Assembly: GCA_947472765.1 (NCBI GenBank)
Contig: CANJCM010000005.1
Location: forward strand, 1 to 64,000
Direction: 5' to 3'
DNA: 64,000 nt
DNA from: Opitutia bacterium
GTDB taxonomy: Bacteria; Verrucomicrobiota; Verrucomicrobiia; Opitutales; Opitutaceae
Program-made: the position numbers and the translations under genes
Part shown: positions 15,450-23,780 of the stretch, piece by piece
How the letters are laid out: each line of letters opens with the position of its first letter
Position numbering within the stretch: position 1 is the first letter of the stretch
The notes under the pieces: model-generated
Told to the model about the DNA's origin: nothing
What the model saw: the letters and a program-made list of their open reading frames with translations, nothing else
Database searches by the model: none

Positions 15450-16526
15450 TCAGGCGATTCGACGCGCGGCCATTTGCGCACGAAGACAGAGCTCGGCGGC
15501 CTTGAAGGTGTGCGCCTGCGTCATGGCCGTCTCGGTGCGATTCAGGCAGTCGAGGATCAGCCGTCCGAAGAAGGGGAACCCCACCTTGCCGCTGACGTTC
15601 ACGAAACGTTCCCCTTGGTCGTCGACGATGTAGACGTTGTCACCGGTCTTGTCGCGGGCGACATCGAGGTACTTGCGCAGTTCGATGTAGCCCTTGGTTC
15701 CGAGAATCACCGTGCGGCCGTCGCCCCACGTCGTGAGGCCATCGGGCGTGAACCAGTCGACGCGGATGTAATTCGAAGAGCCGTTGTCGGCCACGAGCGA
15801 GGCTTCGCCGAAGTCCTCGAATTCGGGGCGATCCGGGTTGGCGAAATTTCCCACCGCCGCCTGCGTGACAGTCGCGTCCGTGGCGCCGGTATAGGTCAGA
15901 AATTGTTCGAACTGGTGGCTGCCAATGTCGCACAGGATGCCGCCGTAGCGGGCGCGTTCGAAAAACCACGCGGGCCGGCTCGCTTTGTTGAGCCGGTGCG
16001 GTCCCAGGCCAAGGACTTGAATCACGCGACCGATGGCACCGGCGGCCACCAGATCGGTGGCGTACATCGCCGACTCCACATGCAGGCGCTCGGAGTAATA
16101 GACCGCATACTTCCGCCCGGTGCGGGCGACGGCGGCCTTGGCGTCGTCGAGTTGGGGCAGGGAAGTGAACGGCGCCTTGTCCGTGAAGTAGTCCTTCCCC
16201 GCCGCCATGACGCGCAGCCCAATTGGCCCGCGATCCGCCGGAACCGCGGCCCCGGCCACGAGTTTGACGGCCGGATCGGACAGGATCTCGTCGAATGACG
16301 CAGCGACGCGGACCTGCGGGTAGCGGGCCCGAAAGGCTTCGACCTTCTTCGGATCCGAGTCGTACACCCATTTCAATTCGGCGCCGGCTTCGAGGAGGCC
16401 GTTGCACTGGCCATAAATGTGCCCGTGCTCGAGAAAGGCGGCGGCGAAGGTAAACTCGCCCGGCTTCACCACCGGCTGGGGTTTGCCCTGCGGGGCGTAG
16501 TTCATGCCGTCGGATTTTTGGGTCAT
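15450..16526 (-). CDS. Gfo/Idh/MocA-family oxidoreductase
   Basis: A 358-residue NAD(P)-dependent sugar or inositol oxidoreductase-like protein. The N-terminal Rossmann half runs FLEHGHIYGQCNGLLEAGA to AGKDYFTDKAPFTS, which carries the DKPF-like motif containing the catalytic-region lysine; the C-terminal half is the family dimerisation domain. The usual GxGxxG loop is altered (LEHGHIYG), so cofactor use deserves caution. The ATG at 16526 was chosen because the longer frame reads through unlike arginine-rich sequence. The substrate cannot be told. It sits 41 bases after def. Confidence 0.85.
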   Translation of the reverse strand: MTQKSDGMNYAPQGKPQPVVKPGEFTFAAAFLEHGHIYGQCNGLLEAGAELKWVYDSDPKKVEAFRARYPQVRVAASFDEILSDPAVKLVAGAAVPADRGPIGLRVMAAGKDYFTDKAPFTSLPQLDDAKAAVARTGRKYAVYYSERLHVESAMYATDLVAAGAIGRVIQVLGLGPHRLNKASRPAWFFERARYGGILCDIGSHQFEQFLTYTGATDATVTQAAVGNFANPDRPEFEDFGEASLVADNGSSNYIRVDWFTPDGLTTWGDGRTVILGTKGYIELRKYLDVARDKTGDNVYIVDDQGERFVNVSGKVGFPFFGRLILDCLNRTETAMTQAHTFKAAELCLRAQMAARRIA

Positions 16527-16567
16527 GGAAGAAATGCGCCGGTGGGTTGATGCGGCGGGCGCAAAAA

Positions 16568-17137
16568 CTACTTCGTCCGCTCTGTCTGGTTCTGGCGGGC
16601 GAGCGCTTTCACCGCCTGTTCGATGGTCGCGCGGGTCTTGGCGTCCATGCGCTCGATGAATAGGACGCCATTGAGGTGGTCGACTTCGTGCTGAATGCAA
16701 CGGGCGAACAGCCCGGTGCACTTGAGCACGTGGGGAATGCCCCGTTCGTCGCGGAAGTTGACGGTGATGCTTTCACGCCGGGCGACATTGCCGCGGATGT
16801 CCGGAAACGAGAGGCAGCCTTCCTCGTAAAGGGTCTCGGCTGTTCCCGGTGTCACCGCCACTTCGGGATTCACCAGCGCCATCGGCATGAACACTCCGAG
16901 TGGGGGCCGGGCTCCATCGAGCTCCCAGGTGAACTCGGCATCGGTGTCGCGCAGATCCACGACACAGAACTGAATCGCCATCCCAACTTGTTGCGCCGCG
17001 AGCCCGATGCCGGCGGCGTCGTGCATTGTCGCAGTCATTTCCTGCGAAAGCTTTACCAGCGACTCGTCGAACTGGCTGATTTTCGCGCCCTTGGTGCGGA
17101 GCACCGGCTCGTTGTATTGAACAATTTTCAGCGGCAT
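16568..17137 (-). CDS. def: Peptide deformylase
   Basis: A 189-residue metalloenzyme that removes the N-formyl group from new proteins. All three motifs are visible: GIGLAAQQ near residues 43-50, EGCLS near 106-110 and the metal-binding QHEVDH near 149-154. A much longer open frame to 17929 exists but is antisense to the response regulator gene; the ATG at 17137 begins the true MPLKIVQYNEPVLR. It heads a four-gene minus-strand operon. Confidence 0.96.
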   Translation of the reverse strand: MPLKIVQYNEPVLRTKGAKISQFDESLVKLSQEMTATMHDAAGIGLAAQQVGMAIQFCVVDLRDTDAEFTWELDGARPPLGVFMPMALVNPEVAVTPGTAETLYEEGCLSFPDIRGNVARRESITVNFRDERGIPHVLKCTGLFARCIQHEVDHLNGVLFIERMDAKTRATIEQAVKALARQNQTERTK

Positions 17138-17161
17138 CGTCGGTGAGTTGGTAAGTGTTGT

Positions 17162-17183
17162 TTTGCCGGTTCCCGCCGGCAAA
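17162..17183. promoter_or_regulatory. Perfect dyad in the def / response-regulator gap
   Basis: TTTGCCGG (17162-17169) and CCGGCAAA (17176-17183) form a perfect 8-bp inverted repeat with a six-base spacer, in the 180-base divergent region between def and the response regulator. It could be an operator or a small hairpin. No T tract follows on either strand long enough to call it a terminator. Confidence 0.4.
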
Positions 17184-17317
17184 TAAATTGTTCGTCGTCG
17201 CCCTCGTGAACGGACGTCCGCCTGAAGGCTTCCGGTTCGGGGCGGATTACTCACTTTCTCGCGCCTTCCGTCGCATGGCGCTTGCCGGCGGCAATATTGC
17301 GCCTCTAAAAATCGCGT

Positions 17318-17980
17318 GTGAGGATCGTCATCGTCGAAGACCACCTGATGTTCCGGGAGGTACTGCGCAAGGTCTGTACGAACGAACTTCACCATGAAGT
17401 GGTCGGTGAGGCGGGTGACGGTCGCCGGGCGGTGGAACTGGCGGCGGAGCTCACTCCCGATCTCGTGCTGCTGGATTTGCATTTGCCGGGGCTCGACGGC
17501 TTCGGCGTGCTGGCGGAAATTCGAAAACAGGCGCCGCAGTTGCGGGTGCTGGTGCTGTCCTCGCATTGCGACGAGTATACCGTGTTCCAAGCCGAACGCG
17601 CGCATGTGAACGGCTTCGTCGACAAGAACACGAACACCGTGGCCACGCTGAAGCAGGCGATCGAGTCGGTGGGGGCGGGGCGGGTCTGGTTTTCCGATAC
17701 GTTCCTCCGGGTCAAGTCGGCCCGCCACCGGGATCCGAACTCGTTCGACAAGGTGCTCTCCGATCGGGAGCGGGCGGTGCTCGCGCTGCTTGGCGAGCCG
17801 ATGAATGACGCCGAGGCTGCAGAGCGGCTGGGGATCGCGCCGGAGACGGTCGAGAAGCACCGCTTTAATATTCTGCGGAAGCTCGATCTGGGGACGACAA
17901 CGGAGCTGGTCCGCTACGCCCGCGAACACGGCTTCACGCTGGCTGCCCGGCGGAGTGCGAGTGACTCAATCCTGCCCTGA
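17318..17980 (+). CDS. Response regulator, NarL/LuxR type
   Basis: A 220-residue two-component regulator starting with GTG. The receiver domain (residues 1-120) has the acidic pair ED at 7-8, the phosphoacceptor D53 in LLDLHLPGLDG and a K near 107. The LuxR-type helix-turn-helix occupies about 145-205 (LSDRERAVLALLGEPMNDAEAAERLGIAPETVEKH, two helices). Its 3' end overlaps the end of the sensor kinase gene on the other strand by 47 bases, so the two are convergent neighbours. The kinase has its own Hpt domain, so a phosphorelay to this regulator is plausible. Confidence 0.93.
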   Translation: MRIVIVEDHLMFREVLRKVCTNELHHEVVGEAGDGRRAVELAAELTPDLVLLDLHLPGLDGFGVLAEIRKQAPQLRVLVLSSHCDEYTVFQAERAHVNGFVDKNTNTVATLKQAIESVGAGRVWFSDTFLRVKSARHRDPNSFDKVLSDRERAVLALLGEPMNDAEAAERLGIAPETVEKHRFNILRKLDLGTTTELVRYAREHGFTLAARRSASDSILP

Positions 17981-20900
17981 CGCGGTCGACCTCGGCATCG
18001 ACCGAGCTCAAGAGGTCTGCTGCCATCGTTCCGCCCGCCGAGGCCTTTTCCAGCCGCACCGCCGCATGTTCCAGCGCGTGTGCCCCGATCATTTTGGCGT
18101 GTCCGACCAGACCGTGCGCGGCCTTGGCGAGTTCGGGGAGATCGCGGTTCCGGGCCAGGTCGGCGAGCCGGTGACGACTGGCTTCGAGAATGCCGAGATA
18201 GCGCTGCAGTTCGGCCGCCATGCCCTCCGGTGATCCGTCCGAGAGGTAGCGCAGCAGCGACAAATCATACCTCGGGGCTGGCAGGTCTGGCGGAATATGC
18301 ACGGAAGCGGCGGCGAGCTGGCGCCGGCCGGTGGCGAGGAGCACCTTGCGGAGTTTTTCCGGCGTCAGCGGTTTGCCGACGAACGCATCCATGCCCGACT
18401 TCAGGCAGAGCGCGCGATCTTCGGGCGTGCAGTACGCGGTGACGGCGAGAAGTACGGCCTGCAGGCCGTCGGACTCGATGCGGCGCATGCGCAGAGCCAC
18501 TTCAGTGCCATCCATGTCCGGCAGGTTGCGGTCCAGGAGGACAACATTGAACCGGCGCTCGGAAAAGAGTCGCAGGGCTTCCTCACCCGTGCGGGCCCGT
18601 TCGCAGGAGAGTCCCAGTTTCGCGAGGACCGCCGCGGCCGCCCAGGCATTGTAGTCGGTATCCTCGACCACGAGCACGGTCGTGTTCGGGAGATTCGGCG
18701 CGACAATATCTGGCGAGGCCGGCGCGATCGTTAGCGGCATCCGCACGAAGAATCGGGCGCCCCGGCCCGGTTCGCTTTCGACGCCGACGGAACCGCCCAT
18801 GATGGCGGCCAGCAGCCGGCACGCCGCCAGGCCCAGGCCGGCACCGGGGATGTCCTCGCTACGGGCACGGCTGAGGCGGGAGAACTTCGTGAACAAGGTC
18901 GCCTTGTCCGCGTCGGAAATGCCGGGACCTTCATCGGTCACCGAGTATTCGATCTCGCCGGGAAACTGGGACGACACGGCCGCCGAGAGCCGAATATGGC
19001 CACCGGCATACTTCAGGGCATTCGAAACAAAATTCACCAGGATCTGCTGAATCCGTCCGGCATCGCCGAGGACGCTGGCCGGCAGGGCCGGATCGGCCTC
19101 CACGAGCAGCACTGCGCCGCGCTCCGTCGTGTCGGCCTTGATGGTCGTCACGACCGAGCGGAGCAGCTCGTGCGGCGCATAGGGTCGCGGACGCAGTTCA
19201 ACGCGGCCCGCCTCGATACTGGCAAAGTCGAGCACGTCATCGACCAGGGTGGCAAGGTACGTGGTGCACTCGCGCAGCGTGGAAACGATTTCGCGCTGCC
19301 GGCGCTCGAGCTTCGTCTCTTCAAGGGCGAGGGCGAGGCCCACGATGCCGTTGAGCGGATTGCGAATGTCATGGCTCATGTTCGCCACGAATTGAGTCTT
19401 CGCGGCACTCGCCCGCTCCAACTCCTCCGTGCGAAACCGAACCTTGGCCTCCAGTTCCACATTGCGGCTCCGGAGCGACCGAACTCGCAGCCGGTAGAGT
19501 CCGTAGCCGAGCGGGACGAGCGCCATGATTCCGCCCAGGATCACCGGCCCCGTGCGCCACCACGGCGGCAGGACTTGAAACGTTAGCGTGGTCGGTTCAC
19601 TCGCGACGCCTGTTTCCGCCACGGCCCGAACTTGGAAGGTATACCGCCCGTCGCGCACGGCCGTAAGCGTCTGGCGCGAAGTCGGGTCGGCGGGAACCCA
19701 GTCGCGATCCACGCCGACGAAGCGGGTCTGAAGTCGGAGCGCGGAACGACGGGTGAAGTCCGGCTCAGCGAACTCGAACTCGATTGAGCGCGTCGAGTAG
19801 GGCAGCGGGCCGAGAATAGGCTGGGGGCGATCGTTATCCGAATTACGAGCGACGGCGCGGAGGAGCGGCGGCCGCGGAGGCGGCGCCGAAAGCCCGTGCG
19901 CGACGACATGCCGAAGGATTCCACTGGTGCCGCCGATCCAGAGCACGGTCGTGTCGGTGCCGGTTTTCTGCGCGTAGATGGTTTGCGGGGTGCCGATGCT
20001 CGCCAGCCCTTCGACCGAATGAGAACGCCAGGTGGCCACGCCGGATTCGAGGGAGATGGCACCGATGCAAGGAGCGAGCCCGGCTCCGGTGTGGATCATC
20101 CAGATCACGCCGTCGACCGTGGGCTCGGAGGCCGCGACCAACGTACGGTTCGGGTAATGCAGAATCGGTTCGAACTTGGACGCGCTGCCGGCAGGCAGGC
20201 GCCATCCCGCCGGCGAATAGAGCAGGTAAACGGAACCATCGGCCCCCTGGCGCGCGATGCCCTTGCCGTCGATTTCAGTCCGGCTGAGCAGCGGAGCCGC
20301 CGGGACCGGACGAACCGGACCCTGGGCGCCGGGTGTCGCCATGAAGATCCCGTGGGTTTCGGTCCCCAGCCAGAGGCGACGGTGCGTGTCCTCGGCGATG
20401 GACCACGCGCTGTCGGGGAGATCGGAGACCAGCAAGCGAGGCGGTTCAGTGCCATTCCGGAGAACAACACCGCGGCCGTCCGCGATTAACAGCCGGCCAG
20501 GCCGGGGCTCGTGGAGGGCGAAGGTGTCGTGAGGAGAGGAATGGTAGAGGCTGACCTGTTCGTTTCGGAACGCTTTGACGGACTGCAGTCCTGCGGCGAG
20601 CAGTCCCTGAGACGTCCCTTTCAGCGCGGAAATATGTTCGTGCAGCGAACTGACCGATTCGAACCGTCGTTCATCGGCGGCCAGCCGATAAACCGAGTCA
20701 TCCGTGGCTGCAAAAATCGCCGTGCCGTCGCCCGCAATTTGGTGAAACGGCTTTTTCGGCAGTGCCGCTCGCGAGTCATAAAGACTCGAGGCCGAAGCGA
20801 CCGATATGCGGCTGATATGGGTGTACGAAGTCGCCCAAAGCTGCTGATCGCGGTCGACAAAGAGCCAGTTGATCAGCCGGGTCGGCAGGCCATCGTCCTG

Positions 20901-21764
20901 ACCCAGGATTCGATCGAGCGAGCCGTCACGCCGCAGCAATACCACACCGGCACGCAGCGTTCCGACCGCCAGCCGGCCGTCAGGTAAGCGGGTGGCGTGG
21001 GTCGGAGCAGCCCCGGCCAGGATCCTGCTCGATTCACCTTGGATTTGCCGCAGCTCGCCGCCGGCAAGAAGATAGAGGCCTCGATTCGTAACGATGAACC
21101 ATTCGGGCCCCCACTGCTCGATCCAGAAGACGCCCATGCCGCCGAGCTTCTCTGCCGGTAAGAACAGTCTGGGTCCCCGTTCGTCGAGCTCGTAAAGCCC
21201 CGTGGAACCGTGCTGAAGAAAAATTCTGGCCCCAGACCGAAGTGCCCGCAAACGCCGCGTACTAGGCATGGGCCAAACTCGGAATGAAGCGCCGTCCCAG
21301 GCGAGAATCCTTTCGTCAGCGACAAAGATCGCTCCCTTCGCCGTCGCGAAGGCATTCCAGACTTCTCCAAATGTCGCGTGTTCGGACGGAACTTGGGAGT
21401 TGAGTGAATGGTAAAGCCATTCGCCAACGGCATTGCGATCAAACCATCCGATTTCACCAATGGCGCCGGCCCAAAGACGTTCACCGTTGGCAGAAAAATC
21501 GAGCGCGCGAATTGCGTGGGCACCATTCATTGCGGTCGAGCGCCAGCGATCGCCATCGAAACTCACCAAATCCCGCGCTCCGAAGTGCAGTACACCGTCC
21601 TTGTCCTGAACCGCGATCCAAGTCGTCGGATCGGCTCCAATTTCATCCCCGGAATAGGCGGTCACCAATGGAAATCCGGGCGTTGGTGCCGCTGCCGTCA
21701 GATCCTGAAACGCCAGTACGGCCGCCAGGAAGAGCAGGGGGCGGCCTATCGCGTGCTGGAGCAT
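17934..21764 (-). CDS. Hybrid sensor histidine kinase with propeller sensor, receiver and Hpt
   Basis: A 1276-residue protein combining a full phosphorelay. Residues about 1-28 form a signal sequence; about 30-640 hold repeats of the two-component propeller type; about 650-735 resemble the Y_Y_Y domain; one membrane segment lies near 740-765 (GPVILGGIMALVPLGYGLY). The HisKA box has H798 in NMSHDIRNPLNG, followed by an HATPase domain (GPGISDADK, GLGLAACRLLA), a receiver with D1078 in LLDRNLPDMDG and a C-terminal Hpt with H1217 in AAHGLVGHAK. This layout senses extracellular ligands in Bacteroidetes and Verrucomicrobia. The ATG at 21764 is preferred over a TTG nine bases upstream. It is divergent from the peptide-YcaO pair. 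Confidence 0.94.
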   Translation of the reverse strand: MLQHAIGRPLLFLAAVLAFQDLTAAAPTPGFPLVTAYSGDEIGADPTTWIAVQDKDGVLHFGARDLVSFDGDRWRSTAMNGAHAIRALDFSANGERLWAGAIGEIGWFDRNAVGEWLYHSLNSQVPSEHATFGEVWNAFATAKGAIFVADERILAWDGASFRVWPMPSTRRLRALRSGARIFLQHGSTGLYELDERGPRLFLPAEKLGGMGVFWIEQWGPEWFIVTNRGLYLLAGGELRQIQGESSRILAGAAPTHATRLPDGRLAVGTLRAGVVLLRRDGSLDRILGQDDGLPTRLINWLFVDRDQQLWATSYTHISRISVASASSLYDSRAALPKKPFHQIAGDGTAIFAATDDSVYRLAADERRFESVSSLHEHISALKGTSQGLLAAGLQSVKAFRNEQVSLYHSSPHDTFALHEPRPGRLLIADGRGVVLRNGTEPPRLLVSDLPDSAWSIAEDTHRRLWLGTETHGIFMATPGAQGPVRPVPAAPLLSRTEIDGKGIARQGADGSVYLLYSPAGWRLPAGSASKFEPILHYPNRTLVAASEPTVDGVIWMIHTGAGLAPCIGAISLESGVATWRSHSVEGLASIGTPQTIYAQKTGTDTTVLWIGGTSGILRHVVAHGLSAPPPRPPLLRAVARNSDNDRPQPILGPLPYSTRSIEFEFAEPDFTRRSALRLQTRFVGVDRDWVPADPTSRQTLTAVRDGRYTFQVRAVAETGVASEPTTLTFQVLPPWWRTGPVILGGIMALVPLGYGLYRLRVRSLRSRNVELEAKVRFRTEELERASAAKTQFVANMSHDIRNPLNGIVGLALALEETKLERRQREIVSTLRECTTYLATLVDDVLDFASIEAGRVELRPRPYAPHELLRSVVTTIKADTTERGAVLLVEADPALPASVLGDAGRIQQILVNFVSNALKYAGGHIRLSAAVSSQFPGEIEYSVTDEGPGISDADKATLFTKFSRLSRARSEDIPGAGLGLAACRLLAAIMGGSVGVESEPGRGARFFVRMPLTIAPASPDIVAPNLPNTTVLVVEDTDYNAWAAAAVLAKLGLSCERARTGEEALRLFSERRFNVVLLDRNLPDMDGTEVALRMRRIESDGLQAVLLAVTAYCTPEDRALCLKSGMDAFVGKPLTPEKLRKVLLATGRRQLAAASVHIPPDLPAPRYDLSLLRYLSDGSPEGMAAELQRYLGILEASRHRLADLARNRDLPELAKAAHGLVGHAKMIGAHALEHAAVRLEKASAGGTMAADLLSSVDAEVDRVRAGLSHSHSAGQPA

Positions 21765-21819
21765 GGGTGACAATTAATTTACTGGCGCGGTTGCAGGTCG
21801 ATGGCGATGGGAATTTTGG

Positions 21820-21837
21820 CTACCGGAAATCCGGTAG
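21820..21837. promoter_or_regulatory. 18-bp palindromic operator candidate between kinase and peptide gene
   Basis: CTACCGGA (21820-21827) and TCCGGTAG (21830-21837) form a perfect 8-bp inverted repeat around two As. It is in the middle of the 119-base gap between the divergent kinase and peptide genes, 46 bases before the peptide start. Its size suits a dimeric regulator such as a LuxR-type protein; the regulator gene at 17318 is the nearest candidate. Confidence 0.55.
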
Positions 21838-21883
21838 TCTGACGCATCGAAAACGCGGTCCGGAATGGTCTTCGTGAAGGTGC

Positions 21884-22066
21884 ATGAAAACCAGCAAACG
21901 TCTCGTCTTCGGTCTTCTCTCCAGCTTGCTGCTCGCAGTGGGCTTTGTTCGCGCGGCGGATCGCCTCGATCCCGTCCTTAAGGGTGCAAACGGTTCGAGT
22001 GACACCACGATGAGTGCGGCCGACGGCTGTACCGCCCAGTGCTGGGCAATCGACGACGGCAGCTGA
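21884..22066 (+). CDS. Putative precursor peptide with Sec-type signal, 60 aa
   Basis: A 60-residue peptide directly upstream of a YcaO gene. Residues 1-24 look like a Sec signal: MKTSKR, a hydrophobic LVFGLLSSLLLAVGF core and a VRA cleavage site before AD. The remaining 36 residues are polar and rich in small, hydroxyl and acidic residues, ending DGCTAQCWAIDDGS with two cysteines (C49, C53) spaced C-x3-C beside T50 and W54. That composition, with Cys, Ser and Thr near the C-terminus, is what a YcaO enzyme would cyclise or thioamidate. A GAAGG ribosome site precedes the ATG. I infer a ribosomally made, modified and exported peptide; it matches no precursor family I know. Confidence 0.6.
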   Translation: MKTSKRLVFGLLSSLLLAVGFVRAADRLDPVLKGANGSSDTTMSAADGCTAQCWAIDDGS

Positions 22067-22077
22067 TTTCCCCCTTC

Positions 22078-22965
22078 ATGCTCAGTCTCGCTTCCCTGCG
22101 TTACCGCAACGTGCTCGCCGAACATGGCGGGCCCGTGGAGCGGATTGAGACCGGTGAGTTTCCCGTGCGCGGTCGGCGGGTGGTCCAGGCCAATGCCCGG
22201 CTCATCCCCGGGCTGACGCGTCAGCGTCAGCTCAGCATTTACAGCAGTGCTGACGGCACGGGAACTCATCCCGTCGCCTCGATCGCCCGTCACAAGGCGA
22301 TCTCGGAAGCGATGGAGCGTTGGGCTTTCCATGCGGTGGTCAGCTCGGAACGCGCCGAGGAATTTGGCTTTGATCTGGATCCCTCATCCAACGGCATGTC
22401 CGCCTTCCCCGGACTGCTGCGCCGGCAGGCCCGCCACGCGGCGCTGCTCGAAGCGGTCGAGCGGTACAGCCTGATGGCTTGGTGGGAGGGAATGGTGGAT
22501 GGTCAACTTTTCGAAACGGACTGGCCCGGAGTTTCCGCAGTCGCGATCAACGGGCCGTTCGGCGGTGTGACCGTCGTGGCCTTTGCCCGGACCGAGTGGG
22601 GCGGCTACGCCTACGGCCACGCGGCCGAGGAGTCGTTCAGCGGCGCCTGCGAACGCGCGATCGTCGAACTCGCACGGCATGAGTGGGTCCTGCGCTCGAA
22701 GTGGCTCGCATTCGCCGCCGGCGAAAAAGTGAAGCCCACGTGCATCTTCGAACAGCGCAGCTTGTTTTTTGCGACCGAAGCGGGTCACGAATTATTTCTC
22801 GAGCGGCTCGGCCGCAAGGCCACCGGCTCCGCGCCTCGCCCCACGGTGATTTGCGATCGTGATATTCCCGGTCCCTGGGACGACTACGCGACCGTCTGGC
22901 GGTTCGCCCTGCGTCCGATTTCCGACGGCTACATCCACGGCGGCGAAGGTTACTTCTTTCTGTAG
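22078..22965 (+). CDS. Stand-alone YcaO-domain protein
   Basis: A 295-residue protein with the ATP-binding pattern of the YcaO superfamily, which activates peptide backbone amides with ATP to form azolines, thioamides or amidines. Visible blocks are SSADGTGTHPVASIARHKAI then EAMER (residues 77-81), DPSSNGMSAF (101-110) and ALLEAVER (122-129). The repeated E-A-x-E-R pattern supplies the ATP and magnesium ligands in the family. The chain is shorter than most members (about 400 or more) and lacks the C-terminal PxPxP tail, and no TfuA, E1-like or dehydrogenase gene is nearby. The ATG at 22078 lies 11 bases after the peptide stop; an earlier ATG would overlap the peptide gene. Modification of the upstream peptide is inferred from linkage. 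Confidence 0.8.
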   Translation: MLSLASLRYRNVLAEHGGPVERIETGEFPVRGRRVVQANARLIPGLTRQRQLSIYSSADGTGTHPVASIARHKAISEAMERWAFHAVVSSERAEEFGFDLDPSSNGMSAFPGLLRRQARHAALLEAVERYSLMAWWEGMVDGQLFETDWPGVSAVAINGPFGGVTVVAFARTEWGGYAYGHAAEESFSGACERAIVELARHEWVLRSKWLAFAAGEKVKPTCIFEQRSLFFATEAGHELFLERLGRKATGSAPRPTVICDRDIPGPWDDYATVWRFALRPISDGYIHGGEGYFFL

Positions 22966-23035
22966 CTCCGCGGAAAGAGCCTCGCTGGGTGTCCCGCGAA
23001 GCGCGGCGATGGCTCTGGCAACTGAGGGATCAGAC

Positions 23036-23101
23036 GCGCACAAGGCGCGCCCCTGCAACTCACGGGCCACCCTTCGTAGGGGCGTGCCTCGTGCACGCCC
23101 G
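23036..23101. repeat. Inverted pair of REP-like palindromes (family 2)
   Basis: Units at 23036-23057 (minus orientation) and 23076-23101 (plus orientation) carry the AGGGGCG start and central CCTYGTGC core shared with the copies at 14.1 kb and 30.1 kb. They lie in the 242-base gap between the convergent ycaO and a hypothetical gene. Confidence 0.8.
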
Positions 23102-23207
23102 ATCGCCAAAGAACGGCACGCCCATGCCGCTCGGATAGCGCCTTATCAGTGGAAATGAGTGGTGCCCCAATCCGAATCACCAAGCCCCCGCGGTGACTCG
23201 GCGCGAG

Positions 23208-23780
23208 TCAGCGAACTTGAGCGGCATTCAGCGGAAACACCTTCGTCGTCTTGTTGCCTGGGCGGTCGTAAGCGGTGACCTCAATGCTGGCCGGCGGTTT
23301 GGCCCCCGCGACGACCGGCGGTACCTCGAGGGTGAAATCAGCGTCCTTTGCCGGGACCTCCGTTTCCAAAATTACTTTGCTCGTGTCGTCCCGGAGGACC
23401 GCAGTCACCCGCACGACTTCGAAATCGTCCGTCACGCCGAGTGACAGGCGTTGCGGTCCTCCGCGAATGCTCAGATCAACGACCTGCAGCACCTCAGGCG
23501 GGTTGAAGAAGTCGCGGAGCGCCATCTGCCGGTAATTGAGCTGCTTCGCCTTTCCCTTTTCCCGATAGAGCGCTACGAGCTCGGGGTTGGGTTTCACGAC
23601 GGTTTCGTACCACTTCGCCGCTGCGGCAAACTGCCCACGCTGCTTGACCGTGCCGGCGCCCCAGTCGCCCGTGAACACCGGCTTCTTTTGGACAAACTGT
23701 TTCCCGCGATACGACCGATAGACGTAGCCGTCCGTTGCGCCATGGACGCTGGCGAGGGCGGTGTTGAGTCGAACCTTCAT
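23208..23780 (-). CDS. Conserved hypothetical protein, 190 aa
   Basis: A soluble 190-residue protein without signal peptide. The N-terminal half carries MKVRLNTALASVHGATDGYVYR and a helical central part (FAAAAKWYETVVKPNPELVALYREKG, interrupted), followed by DFFNPPEVLQVVDLS; the C-terminal half is beta-rich (VTDDFEVVRVTAVLRDD, then IEVTAYDRPGN). This layout resembles a family of unknown function scattered in Verrucomicrobia, Planctomycetes and other soil bacteria, from memory of similar sequences. Four 11-bp-spaced direct repeats lie 50-90 bases upstream. No function can be assigned. Confidence 0.72.
   Translation of the reverse strand: MKVRLNTALASVHGATDGYVYRSYRGKQFVQKKPVFTGDWGAGTVKQRGQFAAAAKWYETVVKPNPELVALYREKGKAKQLNYRQMALRDFFNPPEVLQVVDLSIRGGPQRLSLGVTDDFEVVRVTAVLRDDTSKVILETEVPAKDADFTLEVPPVVAGAKPPASIEVTAYDRPGNKTTKVFPLNAAQVR

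Noticed and set aside
16568-17929. Peptide deformylase extended to 453 residues
   Set aside because: The extra N-terminus is antisense to the response regulator; the true enzyme starts at 17137.
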